Below are positions 40,245 to 49,727 of a DNA stretch of 64,000 nt, piece after piece. The stretch is from positions 1-64,000 of the forward strand of contig CAVJTH010000013.1 in NCBI GenBank assembly GCA_963652365.1, given 5' to 3'. Each line of letters starts with the position of its first letter. The first letter of the stretch is position 1. This DNA is from Hallerella sp963652365. GTDB taxonomy: Bacteria; Fibrobacterota; Fibrobacteria; Fibrobacterales; Fibrobacteraceae. The position numbers were made by a program, and so were the translations under genes. Below the pieces are notes generated by a model. It was not told where the DNA came from, did no database searches, and saw nothing but the letters and a program-made list of their open reading frames with translations.

Positions 40245-41180
40245 ATGAAAATCGTCTTTATGGGAACGCCGGAATTTGCGGCACATTTTTTGGAACATCT
40301 CCATTCCGGACCTCACCAGGTTCTTGCCGTTGTCACGCAGCCCGATCGTCCCGTAGGGCGCGGACGCGTCTTGACGCCTCCCCCTGTCAAGTCGAAGGCT
40401 CTCGAATTGGGACTTCCCGTTCTCCAGCCGGATTCGGTCAAGGACGCTTCCTTTGCCGAAGAACTGCAAAAATGGAATGCGGACCTGTTTGTCGTCGTCG
40501 CGTTTTCCATCTTGCCCAAAGCCGTTCTCGCCGCGTCTCGGCTTGGCGCGGTAAATGTCCACGGCAGTCTGCTTCCCAAGTACCGTGGAGCGGCTCCTGT
40601 ACAATGGGCGATTGCAAACGGAGAAACCTCGACAGGCGTAAGCGTCTTTCTTCTGGACGAGAAAATGGATCATGGACCGCTTCTCGAACAGCGCATCGTT
40701 CCTATCGCGTTACAGGACACGGCAAGTTCCGTTCTGGAAAAGATGGTCGGGCCGGGAAGCGAAGCGCTTGACATGGCGCTAGACCGAATCGAGAACGGCG
40801 AATCGCGGGAACTGCCGGCACAGGAGCACGAAAAGGCCTCTCCCGCTCCAAAGCTCAGAAAAGAAGACGGAAAAATCGACTTTTCAAGGCCCGCGCTAGA
40901 AATCCACAACCGGATTCGCGCCTTTTGTCCGTGGCCCGGAGGCTTTTGCTCGTTCAACGGCAAAGTCGCCTACTTTCGAAAGACAAATCCTGTCGAGAGA
41001 AATCTGGGAATTTCTCCGGGAGAAGGAAAAATCCAGGAAGGAAGGCTTTTTGTCGGAACCGGAAAGGGCGAGCTGGAAGTCCTTGAAATCCAGCTGGAAG
41101 GAAAACGTTCCATGTCCGCCGCGGATTTTCTGTGCGGAATCCAGAAGAAGGACTCCCTGTGCTTCAAGATGATTGTCTAA
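40245..41180 (+). CDS. fmt: methionyl-tRNA formyltransferase
   Basis: 311 residues. Formylates initiator Met-tRNA using 10-formyl-THF. FMGTPEFAAHFLE opens the catalytic domain; VNVHGSLLPKYRGAAPVQWAI holds the Asn-His active site, and LLDEKMDHGPLL the Asp. The C-terminal OB-like domain (IRAFCPWPGGFC) is complete. rsmB starts within its last 22 bases; fmt-rsmB pairing is common in bacteria. Confidence 0.96.
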   Translation: MKIVFMGTPEFAAHFLEHLHSGPHQVLAVVTQPDRPVGRGRVLTPPPVKSKALELGLPVLQPDSVKDASFAEELQKWNADLFVVVAFSILPKAVLAASRLGAVNVHGSLLPKYRGAAPVQWAIANGETSTGVSVFLLDEKMDHGPLLEQRIVPIALQDTASSVLEKMVGPGSEALDMALDRIENGESRELPAQEHEKASPAPKLRKEDGKIDFSRPALEIHNRIRAFCPWPGGFCSFNGKVAYFRKTNPVERNLGISPGEGKIQEGRLFVGTGKGELEVLEIQLEGKRSMSAADFLCGIQKKDSLCFKMIV

Positions 41181-42412
41181 AGGAACGCGCTTCCGCTTTC
41201 CTTGCCATTCTCGACTGGCAGAAAAAGGGAACGCTGATTCGCGAACATTCGCTTTCTCCCTTTGCCAAGGAACTTGCGCTCGGCGTGTGCCGCAGACATC
41301 TGCTTCTTTTGTACGCAATCAGAAAATGCACGCGGCGAATGCCAAAAGTCGAAGTGCAATGCGCCCTGGAACTAGGCATTTACCAGCTATTCTTCCTGGA
41401 AAGGGTTCCGCAAAGCGCCGCCGTCAATACCTGCGTGGAACTGGTTCGCCGAACAGGCCAGGGCGAAGGGGCGGTCAAGCTTGCAAACGGCATCTTGCGA
41501 AAGCTCGAACGCGAAGGCTTGCCCGAACTTCCCGCACAGAATGTCCGAAAGATCAGTCTGGAAAATTCCCTCCCGGAATGGCTCGCGCGACGTCTCCTGG
41601 ATTTTTACGGAAAGGAAATCGCGGAAGAAATCGCCGCGGAAAGCGTTCAACGGCCAAGCCAATGGATTCGCGTCAATACGGGAAAGACCTCCGCGGAAAA
41701 GCTGAAAGCGGACCTGAAGCTCTCGGGGCGAATCTTCGAAAACCGCTACCTGGAAATTCCCGATCGGCCAAACGAACCGCATCTGGGCGAACTTCTCAAA
41801 GGCGAACTTTTCGCCAAGGGATTCTTTTCGGTTCAGAATCCGGCCGCCTACGAAGTCGTCAAGCTGCTCGACGTGCAGAACGATTCCCTTGTCTGGGACG
41901 CCTGCGCGGCTCCCGGCGGAAAGACGGCTCTTGTCGCAGAGATGTTTCCAACCGCAAGGATTCTCGCCTCGGACGTGTCCGAAGAACGCTTGCGCGCCAT
42001 GCAGGATTTGCACGGTCGCCTGGGATTGCAAAATGTCCAGTGGCAAGCCCTGGATGTACGCGATTCGAATTTCGACAAGAAGTTCGACCGCGTTCTCCTG
42101 GACGTTCCCTGCTCGAACCTGGGAGTCTTTTCGCGCCGTCCCGAAGCGAAGTACCGCTTGACACCCGAAGACTTCAAGACATTGCCCGTTCTCCAGCTCC
42201 AAATTCTCGAACAGGCATCCCGCGCGCTAAAGGCCGGGGGAATTCTCGTGTATGCGACATGCAGCCCGGACCGGGCCGAAACGGACCACGTCGTCGAAAA
42301 GTTCCTGAACGTTCACGCGGACTACGAAAAAGCCGGAAATCCGGTACGCATCGAAAAGAACCCGTTCGGAATGGATCGCTTCTTTGCCATCGCGCTTCGG
42401 AGAGTCAAATGA
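41159..42412 (+). CDS. rsmB: 16S rRNA m5C967 methyltransferase
   Basis: 417 residues taking GTG 41159 as start (AAGGA six bases upstream). N-terminal NusB-like helical domain (~1-140), then the SAM domain: WDACAAPGGKTALVAEMF, DVPCSNLGVFSRRPEAKYR with the catalytic Cys region, and VYATCSPDRAETDHVV with the second Cys. An alternative GTG at 41132 would overlap fmt further. Confidence 0.93.
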   Translation: MLQDDCLKERASAFLAILDWQKKGTLIREHSLSPFAKELALGVCRRHLLLLYAIRKCTRRMPKVEVQCALELGIYQLFFLERVPQSAAVNTCVELVRRTGQGEGAVKLANGILRKLEREGLPELPAQNVRKISLENSLPEWLARRLLDFYGKEIAEEIAAESVQRPSQWIRVNTGKTSAEKLKADLKLSGRIFENRYLEIPDRPNEPHLGELLKGELFAKGFFSVQNPAAYEVVKLLDVQNDSLVWDACAAPGGKTALVAEMFPTARILASDVSEERLRAMQDLHGRLGLQNVQWQALDVRDSNFDKKFDRVLLDVPCSNLGVFSRRPEAKYRLTPEDFKTLPVLQLQILEQASRALKAGGILVYATCSPDRAETDHVVEKFLNVHADYEKAGNPVRIEKNPFGMDRFFAIALRRVK

Positions 42413-42969
42413 AGAAATTAGCCTGTTTGATTAGTTTGTGCGCAACTTCCCTGTTCGCCAGTCCAGATTCGTCGAAAACGGAATTTTCCCAGGCATCGCT
42501 AGGAATCGAAGGCGGTGCGCTCTACTTTCTGGATGACGTGCAGGACGCTCTAGACAACACCTACTATGGACTGCTGGAATTTAACTACCGCTATTTCGAA
42601 AAGTTTCTAGGCGTCGTCCAGTTTGGATATTCCTACCTGCCGACCAAAGGAGATATCGCCTATCCGGGGATTCACCAGGCAAACGGAAGAGTCGGGCTGG
42701 ACTATCCCTTGCCGATTGCAAAACCGATCGCTCTCGGCGCAGGATTCAGCTGCATCTGGATGCGAGCCGACGGCGATGGGGACGTTTCGCGTTCCACGCT
42801 TGCCGACAACGAAACGGAATTTGGATTTTACGGTCGAATCGATCTTCCGATTCTGATTCTCGAAAACTGGCGTCTGGGTGCAAAGTTCTACTACGAAACC
42901 CTGTGGACGGAGCCGGAAAAATCGCAAACGGCATGGTTCGGATTCTATCTGCAACGAAAACTCTGGTAG
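42409..42969 (+). CDS. small outer-membrane beta-barrel protein
   Basis: 186 residues, starting in an ATGA overlap with the rsmB stop. Signal peptide ~1-17 (LFA-S). Eight or so predicted strands; ends FYLQRKLW with a terminal Trp. Size and pattern resemble OmpA/OmpW-like eight-stranded barrels. Role unknown. Confidence 0.6.
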   Translation: MKKLACLISLCATSLFASPDSSKTEFSQASLGIEGGALYFLDDVQDALDNTYYGLLEFNYRYFEKFLGVVQFGYSYLPTKGDIAYPGIHQANGRVGLDYPLPIAKPIALGAGFSCIWMRADGDGDVSRSTLADNETEFGFYGRIDLPILILENWRLGAKFYYETLWTEPEKSQTAWFGFYLQRKLW

Positions 42970-42981
42970 GGAGACCTGAAG

Positions 42982-44694
42982 ATGCAAACGAAAACTCTAG
43001 CGACGATCTTCCTGCTTGTTGTCCATGGAACCTTTGCGGAAATCGCTCCGGAAACGGAAGGCATGCAAGACACCCGAAACGACGGGACATTTCTGACGGC
43101 CTCCCCGACATTCGTCTTTGACAGAAGTTCCCGAATGGGAGGAATCCATTCCGAAAGCGAGGAGTGGTCCCCTCTAAAGCTCCGGGACCGGATCCTTGCC
43201 AATCGGCTTTCCGGAACGCCTTCCTGGACACCTTTTTCGCCGTCCGCATGGATTTCGGTCGGGAATGAAATCGGCGACTTGATGTACCAGGATCCGCTGC
43301 ACGGCGGAGTACTTTCCCATTCGGAAAATCGCACGCCGATGCTCGAAGGCGGCTTCCGTTCCAAATCCTATGGCGGAATCTGGGCGACCGCGCGTTATTT
43401 TCAAATCGATCACTATTCCAACAATCTCCGGAAAATCCGACACGACATGGTGAAGACGGACGAGTTTTCCATTTTCGGAGAAAATCTCCCCTTTGCCAGC
43501 ACAGCTTACGCGGGGCTGGGATTTGACGCAAGCGCCTTTGACGTTTCCCTTCTCGCCGGGCACGAATATGTCTGGATCTACGGAGAGAGCAACCGCTGGA
43601 TTCCCATCGAATACAAGCCTCGCGTGGAATCCCGCCTTGATTCCAGATACTTTCACGCTTCGCTTGCCTACGAAAACGCGGAATACACGCTTTCCGCAAA
43701 GGAGCGAGTCGGCAATCGAAAAGAATGGAACGGTTCGGCAAGGCTTGGCGGCGATTCGCTTTCTGCGAACAGAAATTTCTGGAATGTTTCGCTCGGCGTC
43801 GCGTTCCGGGTTGTCGATGACAGCGCGTTTGTTCCGTTCGGAATCCAGGACGACTATGTCGTCTTTCCGTTCTTGGAATATGCCTTGCGTCCTGCGGAAC
43901 GCTTGCAGCTTGCGGGATTCATCGGAACGAGCGGTCGGGATTTCGCAAGCAAGGACAGCGTGGACCTGACGCTCCCGAAAGTCACCGGCATCACGACCCG
44001 CATCGGATTCAAGAATCACGTCGCTTCGGCTTTGAACCCGCTAGGCGACGACTTTGAATATTTTGGCTCGGATACGATTTCCCTGAAAGCGGATGGCTGG
44101 ATGCAGCTGCACCGCATTTTTCTGGATGTCCAGAGCAGTTCCAAGCTCTTTGGACTGGGAATGAATTTTGCCGGATGGTTCGAAAAAGGCGCCGAGACGT
44201 TTGACGCCGCGGAATATACGGTCCAAAAGAGCGGGAATCGAAAAGCGGTCTATCGCACGGGAAACGTCGATCGCATCGATTCGTGGATTAGAGGGATTAC
44301 AGGAGAAGCCTACGCGACATTCCACTACGAAGAAATGTTCTCGTTCCTTGCCCGGGCCGGATTCGAGCGCATCGACGGAGAAGAGGAACGCTTCGAAGTC
44401 AATCCGGTCGAAAACTGGCTTTCGCTTTCCGCATCCTGGAACCTGTGGGAACGCTTCGAAATCCAGCACGCCTGGACATATCGTTCGGACGCGCGTTGGA
44501 ACCTGAGAACCGAGGATCCTTTTGTCGTCAAGGGTTCATGGTACTGGAACGCTTCGTTTGTACAAAAGTTTCCCCATGTCGGGCTTTCGCTTTCCGCGAC
44601 GATTCTACATGCAATCGGCAAGGAACTGGTCCAGGTCCCCAATGGGGGCGACGACCGCACGCGATTCTTCTGCAACATGACAAAGACCTTCTAG
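42982..44694 (+). CDS. large outer-membrane beta-barrel protein, unknown family
   Basis: 570 residues. Signal peptide ~1-19 (VVHGTFA-E). Long alternating strands across the whole length, aromatic girdle residues, and C-terminal MTKTF. No plug or TonB box. It follows the small barrel by 12 bases and is the last gene of fmt-rsmB-barrel-barrel before a strong terminator. Confidence 0.6.
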   Translation: MQTKTLATIFLLVVHGTFAEIAPETEGMQDTRNDGTFLTASPTFVFDRSSRMGGIHSESEEWSPLKLRDRILANRLSGTPSWTPFSPSAWISVGNEIGDLMYQDPLHGGVLSHSENRTPMLEGGFRSKSYGGIWATARYFQIDHYSNNLRKIRHDMVKTDEFSIFGENLPFASTAYAGLGFDASAFDVSLLAGHEYVWIYGESNRWIPIEYKPRVESRLDSRYFHASLAYENAEYTLSAKERVGNRKEWNGSARLGGDSLSANRNFWNVSLGVAFRVVDDSAFVPFGIQDDYVVFPFLEYALRPAERLQLAGFIGTSGRDFASKDSVDLTLPKVTGITTRIGFKNHVASALNPLGDDFEYFGSDTISLKADGWMQLHRIFLDVQSSSKLFGLGMNFAGWFEKGAETFDAAEYTVQKSGNRKAVYRTGNVDRIDSWIRGITGEAYATFHYEEMFSFLARAGFERIDGEEERFEVNPVENWLSLSASWNLWERFEIQHAWTYRSDARWNLRTEDPFVVKGSWYWNASFVQKFPHVGLSLSATILHAIGKELVQVPNGGDDRTRFFCNMTKTF

Positions 44695-44714
44695 CCTCTA
44701 CGGCAAGAGACAGA

Positions 44715-44738
44715 AAGGCTCCGCTTGCGCGGAGCCTT
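44715..44738. terminator. bidirectional terminator between barrel gene and GH5
   Basis: Perfect stem AAGGCTCCGC (44715-44724)/GCGGAGCCTT (44729-44738) with loop TTGC. Lies between two convergent genes. Confidence 0.85.
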
Positions 44739-44742
44739 GTTT

Positions 44743-46068
44743 CTAGCGGGCGATTCGGACGGTATGCATCTGGCTTTGACCGCCATCGTTCGCCTTGACG
44801 ACATATGTTCCGCTGGGAAGATTTTCCAGCGAAAGGAAACCGGTCCCTGTACTTCGCAAGGAATGTCCCTGGATATCGTAAAGCTGAATGGATGGATTCT
44901 TGGCGTTCAGCAACAGAATGGAATTTTCCGACACGTTCAATTCAAAGCGCGAGGTCCGAAACGACTTCTCCATGCCGGTTTGATCTTGATCCGAACAGGC
45001 GGTATAGGAGGTGGGATTCGTGGAAAGATACTCCTTGATCAGTTTTCCCGAAGCGGTATATTGCAGATTGCTCGCCGTCGCCTCGCTTGTGAAAGCCGCC
45101 GACCATTCGCCAACGCGCGAAGCGCTCCAGTTCGCCCACGAAATCTTGTACTTGTCTGCGAACGCTTGCCATTCGTCGTTTCTTTCCCGGTCCAATGTCG
45201 TTCCAGCTCCGTCCGCCGTTCCGGTGCCCCATTCGCTAAGGAAAATGGGAAGCCCTGCCTTGATGGCCTTTTCGCCGTTTGCCCCCTCGCATGCTTCGCC
45301 CCATTCGCTTGTTCCGTTCACGCAATGGCTCACCGCATAGTAGTGAAGCGTGTAGGCGGTATTGTTCTTGCTGTCGGTCACTTCGTTTCCGATGACTTCT
45401 TCCGGATGCTGGTCCCAGGCGCGATTTCCCACGAGAATCAGGTTGTCCGAATATTCCCGAATGGCCGAAATGACCTGGTTCGCGTAGTTCTTGATTTTAT
45501 CCCAGGAAATATCCAGCGGCTCGTTGAAGAGTTCGAAAATGACATTGTCATAGCTGCCGTATTTTTTTGCCATTTCCGAAAAAAAGCCCTTTGCGCTTTC
45601 CACCTGAGTTGTCGCTTCGTGCGAATGCCAGTCGATAATGACGTAGATGTCGAGCTTGATGGCCGTTTCGACAATGGTGCTGACCAGTTTTTTCTGGTTT
45701 TCGGCGTCCAGCTCGTAACCTTTGTAGGGCCCACCCCAGTTTTCCGTTCCCGTCGCCATGGAAGCACGAATCAACTGGATGTTCATGTCGTTCAGCATCG
45801 ACGTGACAGCCGTTTCCGTCCAGAAATCGGTCGCTTCGGCAAGGAGACTCCAGTAAAGGCTCATGCCGCGTACCTGTACTTCGGCACCATCCACGACACC
45901 TTTGCACGAACCGTAGATGCGCCCTTCGTTCGAAGAGTTCTTGCCGGCAAGCAATTCTCCATACGCGCTCACGGGGCCTACGCGTTCCGGAGCAATCGAT
46001 TGCGCCAGGGACGTTGTCGCACAGAGAGCGATCGCGGAAAGCGCCAAAGCGAAACATTTTGTTTTCAT
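44743..46068 (-). CDS. GH5 endoglucanase with T9SS-like C-terminal domain
   Basis: 441 residues. Signal peptide 1-22 (SLA-Q). GH5 barrel ~45-355: RASMATG strand, IIDWHSHEA, acid/base E183 in FELFNEP, HYYAVSH, nucleophile E279 in FLSEWGTG. The pattern fits GH5 subfamily 2 cellulases. Residues ~375-441 are a small beta domain (LYDIQGH, LENLPSGTYVVKA, HTVRIAR) like the T9SS type A sorting domain and like the end of the GH9 enzyme at 18023. Monocistronic, with its own promoter and a TGTAAACGGA box upstream. Confidence 0.93.
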   Translation of the reverse strand: MKTKCFALALSAIALCATTSLAQSIAPERVGPVSAYGELLAGKNSSNEGRIYGSCKGVVDGAEVQVRGMSLYWSLLAEATDFWTETAVTSMLNDMNIQLIRASMATGTENWGGPYKGYELDAENQKKLVSTIVETAIKLDIYVIIDWHSHEATTQVESAKGFFSEMAKKYGSYDNVIFELFNEPLDISWDKIKNYANQVISAIREYSDNLILVGNRAWDQHPEEVIGNEVTDSKNNTAYTLHYYAVSHCVNGTSEWGEACEGANGEKAIKAGLPIFLSEWGTGTADGAGTTLDRERNDEWQAFADKYKISWANWSASRVGEWSAAFTSEATASNLQYTASGKLIKEYLSTNPTSYTACSDQDQTGMEKSFRTSRFELNVSENSILLLNAKNPSIQLYDIQGHSLRSTGTGFLSLENLPSGTYVVKANDGGQSQMHTVRIAR

Positions 46069-46098
46069 GGTGAGTTCTCCAGTTGGGTTGACAAATTC

Positions 46099-46163
46099 AA
46101 TATATCCCTAAAATCTTGGGAATCAACCAAAATCCGGATGCCCATCGTCAAAATCCGTTTACA
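46099..46163 (-). promoter_or_regulatory. GH5 promoter and upstream TGTAAACGGA box
   Basis: On the minus strand TTGATT (46126-46121), 16-base spacer, TATATT (46104-46099). Upstream lies TGTAAACGGA (46163-46154), 85 bases before the start codon. The same ten bases occur upstream of the CBM11-GH5 gene at nearly the same distance. Confidence 0.6.
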
Positions 46164-46234
46164 CCGGAAAACAGGAATCTCCGCCAAGGACAAGATTTCC
46201 TCGCGGAGAACGAAAGAGCCAGACGATCGCGCGC

Positions 46235-49200
46235 CTAGATTTTTACCGCTTCGACGGCAACCTTTTCGCCATCGGCGTCGGATTCCTGCAAGCCAGCGGC
46301 AGAATTCTTCCACACGATGGCGTTAGCCTGCGTCTCGCCCTTGATGTACGCTTCGTTTTCCTTCACGGCCTGTTTCAACATTTCGCTTTTCGAATAAAGT
46401 TCGATGTCGATCCGGTCCGTAATGGCAAAGCCCTGATCCTTGCGGCGGTTCTGGATGCGATTCACGAGTTCGCGGGCAACGCACGCACGGCGCAGGTCAT
46501 CGGTAATCTTCAGGTCTAGCGCGACAGTGAAGTGACCGTCTGCGCTCACGGCAAGCCCTTCCGGCACAATGCGCTGGATCATCAGGCAGTCCACCCCGAC
46601 CTCGCCGAAGTCGAACGAAATGGTTCCGCCGTTCTGCAGATCCTTGATCTCGTCGATGGTCAATCCGTTGAGCTTCGCCGAAATCGCCTTCATGTTCTTC
46701 GCGTATTCCGGGCCTTTCGCCTTGATGCCTAGGAAGTTGGGCTTCGCCGACAGCTTGACAAGAGCCGTCTCGTCTTCGAGGAACTTCATCTCGCGAACGT
46801 TGAGTTCTTCGAGAATCAAGTCCTTCATCGCTTCGACGACGGACTTTTCCGTAGCTCCGTGAGGAACGACGGTCATGCTCGCGATCGGCATGCGGTTCTT
46901 GACATTATTCGTTGCGCGGATCGTGCGGCCCATTTCCACGAGTCCGCGAACCATGGCAATCCGTTTTACGAGAGCCTCGTCCACCAAGGACTTGTCCGCG
47001 CTGGGGAATTCGCAGAGGTGCACGCTCACCGGCGCCTTCGCATCGACTTCGCGTACGAGAATCTGGTAGATTTCCTCGGCGAGCATCGGAAGGAACGGAG
47101 CGAGAATCTTGCTGAAATCGACAAGCACCTTGTACATGGTGGCATAGGCGGCATTCTTGTCTCCATCGTTTTCCGATTTCCAGAAACGGCGACGGCTACG
47201 GCGCACATACCAGTTCGTCAGATCATCCACGGCAGACACGATCGCGGGTACCACGTTGTAAAGCCGGTAGGCCTTCATCTCGACTTCCACCTTCGCGGCA
47301 AGCTCCTGCAGGGTCGCAAGCATCCAGCGATCCAGTTCGTTTTCGCTCTTCACGACATCGCCAGGATTCCACGAGAGCTGTCCCTTGGCGGCATCCGCGT
47401 TGTGGTTCGAGACAAAGAAGCTCACGGCGTTCCACAGCGGAAGCATCACCTGCTTCACGATTCCCTTCACGCCCTCTTCCGAAAAGCGCAAGTCTTCCGC
47501 CTTGAGAGCCGCCGAATTGATGAGGAAAAGACGGATAGCGTCCGCGCCCACGCGATCGATCAGATCGTTCGGGTCCGGATAGTTCTTCTTGCTCTTGCTC
47601 ATCTTGGCGCCGTCCTCGGCAAGAATGATTCCGTTCACGATGACGTTCTTGAACGTCGGCTTCTGGAAGAGCGCATTCGAAAGCACCGTGAGCGTGTAGA
47701 ACCAGCCACGCGTCTGGTCAAGGCCCTCGGCGATAAAGTCGGCGGGCAGGGTATTTTCGACAAAGTCCCTGTTCTCGAACGGATAGTGATGGCTCGCATA
47801 CGGCATGGAACCGGATTCGAACCAGCAGTCAAAGACTTCGGGCGTGCGACGGTATTCCTTGCCGTCCTTCGTGATGACGATCTTATCGACGAAATGCTTG
47901 TGCAAATCGTCAAGCTTTTTCCCGGAAAGCTTTTCGAGTTCCGCGATGGACCCGACGGCGAGCATGTCGCCATCATCGGAGAGCCAGACCGGGATCGGAG
48001 TTCCCCAGAAGCGATTACGCGCCAGGTTCCAGTCGCGCGCACCTTCGAGCCACTTGCCAAAGCGTCCATTCTTGATGTGATCCGGAACCCAGTTGACCTT
48101 CTGGTTGTTCTCAACCATCCATTCCTTGAGAGTCTTGGTGACGCCCTCGGAGTTCGTGACCGGAGCGTCCACCTTGAGGAACCACGTCTTGAGCGCCCGG
48201 TAGATGAGCGGCACGCCGGTGCGCCAGCAATGCGGATAGCTGTGGACGATCGTGTCTTGCCTGAACACGCGACCCTGTTCCTTGAAATAGCGGATGATGG
48301 ACTTGTCCGCTTCCTTCGCGCCAAGGCCTTTCCACATGGGAACCTTGTCCGTGAACTTGCCTTCGGTATCGAGCGGATCGAAAAGCCCGAGGTCGAGTCG
48401 CGCGCCGGTCTGGAAGTCCTCTTCGCCAAACGAAGGCGCGGTATGAACGGCGCCCGTTCCGTCCTCGGTGCTCACGTAGTCCGCCGCGTAAATCTTGTAG
48501 TGGCGAGAAAGCTGTTCCGGTGTCACGTAGGCGTCCGAAATATGCGAAAGCGCCTCGTAGCTCTTGCCCACAAGCTCCGAACCCATGCAGGAATCGACAA
48601 TCTTCGCATCCTTGAAATAGGCAGCGGTGCGGCTTTCCGCGACCCAGTAGCGCTTGCCTTCGAATTCCACCAGGCTATACTTGATGTTCTCGCCCACCAC
48701 GATGCAGAAGTTCGAATAGAGAGTCCACGGCGTCGTCGTCCACACGAGAAGGATCGTATCCTTGAACTTCGCCTCGTCGGACAAGAGCGGGAAGGTGACC
48801 GTGAGCGACGGATCCTGGCGGTCCTTGTATCCCTGGTTCGTCTCGAAGTTCGAAAGCGGCGTCGCGAGCGCCGGGCTATACGGCTGGATGCGGTAGCCCT
48901 GGTAGATAAGGCCCTTGTCGAAGCACTGCTTGAACACCCACCACACGGATTCCATGTACCAGGGGAGCATCGTCTTGTACCCCTTGTCGAAATCCACCCA
49001 GCGGCCCATGCGACGGACAGTCTTCTTCCACTCGTCGGTATATTTGAGCACAGCGCCCCGGCATTCTTCGTTGAACCGGTCCTCGCCGAACTTTCGGATT
49101 TCGGCGACGCCCGCAAGCCCGAGCTTGTTCTGGATGAGGCTTTCGATCGGGAGACCGTGGCAGTCCCAGCCAAACCCGCGCGGAACGCTGTAGCCCTTCA

Positions 49201-49420
49201 TCGTCCAGTAGCGCGGCACGATGTCCTTGATGGTACCCGCGAGCAGGTGCCCGTAATGCGGAAGCCCCGTCGCGAACGGAGGCCCGTCGAAAAAGTTGAA
49301 CACCGGACGACCCTCGCCCTCGTGCAGGGACTTCTTGAAACTTTCATCCTTGTCCCACAGCGAGAGAACGCGCTCTTCGATTTGCGGAAACGATTCGTCT
49401 TTCTTTACTTCACGGAACAT
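46235..49420 (-). CDS. ileS: isoleucyl-tRNA synthetase, eukaryote-like type 2
   Basis: 1061 residues. Class I synthetase charging tRNA-Ile. HIGH motif is HYGH (55-58) within FDGPPFATGLPHYGHLLAG; KMSKS near residue 603. The editing domain lies between. The Asp-Gly-Pro-Pro-Phe-Ala-Thr-Gly-Leu stretch and the lack of a C-terminal zinc-binding Cys cluster mark the type 2 (eukaryote/archaea-like) form, which in other bacteria is naturally resistant to mupirocin. A hairpin GTGGC/GCCAC lies in its leader (49437-49452). Confidence 0.95.
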   Translation of the reverse strand: MFREVKKDESFPQIEERVLSLWDKDESFKKSLHEGEGRPVFNFFDGPPFATGLPHYGHLLAGTIKDIVPRYWTMKGYSVPRGFGWDCHGLPIESLIQNKLGLAGVAEIRKFGEDRFNEECRGAVLKYTDEWKKTVRRMGRWVDFDKGYKTMLPWYMESVWWVFKQCFDKGLIYQGYRIQPYSPALATPLSNFETNQGYKDRQDPSLTVTFPLLSDEAKFKDTILLVWTTTPWTLYSNFCIVVGENIKYSLVEFEGKRYWVAESRTAAYFKDAKIVDSCMGSELVGKSYEALSHISDAYVTPEQLSRHYKIYAADYVSTEDGTGAVHTAPSFGEEDFQTGARLDLGLFDPLDTEGKFTDKVPMWKGLGAKEADKSIIRYFKEQGRVFRQDTIVHSYPHCWRTGVPLIYRALKTWFLKVDAPVTNSEGVTKTLKEWMVENNQKVNWVPDHIKNGRFGKWLEGARDWNLARNRFWGTPIPVWLSDDGDMLAVGSIAELEKLSGKKLDDLHKHFVDKIVITKDGKEYRRTPEVFDCWFESGSMPYASHHYPFENRDFVENTLPADFIAEGLDQTRGWFYTLTVLSNALFQKPTFKNVIVNGIILAEDGAKMSKSKKNYPDPNDLIDRVGADAIRLFLINSAALKAEDLRFSEEGVKGIVKQVMLPLWNAVSFFVSNHNADAAKGQLSWNPGDVVKSENELDRWMLATLQELAAKVEVEMKAYRLYNVVPAIVSAVDDLTNWYVRRSRRRFWKSENDGDKNAAYATMYKVLVDFSKILAPFLPMLAEEIYQILVREVDAKAPVSVHLCEFPSADKSLVDEALVKRIAMVRGLVEMGRTIRATNNVKNRMPIASMTVVPHGATEKSVVEAMKDLILEELNVREMKFLEDETALVKLSAKPNFLGIKAKGPEYAKNMKAISAKLNGLTIDEIKDLQNGGTISFDFGEVGVDCLMIQRIVPEGLAVSADGHFTVALDLKITDDLRRACVARELVNRIQNRRKDQGFAITDRIDIELYSKSEMLKQAVKENEAYIKGETQANAIVWKNSAAGLQESDADGEKVAVEAVKI

Positions 49421-49727
49421 GATCTTCCTCGGGGGTGTGGCAAGGACGCCACAACGTTAAATTTTCGAAAGTAAATGTAGAAAAACGCACCCGGCAACCC
49501 TGGGCATCGCGTTTTAAAACATTTTGTCAATCCCCATCGAAACTCTTGCTTGGCAACGCATTCCCTAGTTGACTTTCAAGACATCCGGAGAACTTCGTCT
49601 TTTCACGGTTTTCGCATTGAAAGCCGTGTTTACACCTGTAAACGGAAATTTCATATTTATTTACTATTCCCATTCGTTACCGACAAAACCGCTGTATTTT
49701 AAGGGGAACTCACCTCACGGAGGCTTC
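49421..49727. other. divergent intergenic region, 307 bases
   Basis: Carries the ileS leader (minus) with a GTGGC/GCCAC hairpin (49437-49452), the palindromic operator at 49628-49643, and the leader of the CBM11-GH5 gene with GGAGG six bases before the ATG. I see no small gene or RNA gene in it. Confidence 0.6.
49628..49646 (+). promoter_or_regulatory. palindromic operator upstream of the CBM11-GH5 cellulase
   Basis: GTTTACA-CC-TGTAAAC (49628-49643) is a perfect palindrome of the kind bound by LacI/GalR or GntR regulators. It continues as TGTAAACGGA (49637-49646), 81 bases before the ATG, matching the box upstream of the GH5 gene at 44743. Confidence 0.6.

Noticed and set aside
46859..49474. 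An 871-codon plus-strand frame opposite ileS
   Set aside because: Antisense shadow of a recognised synthetase; no domain or start signal.
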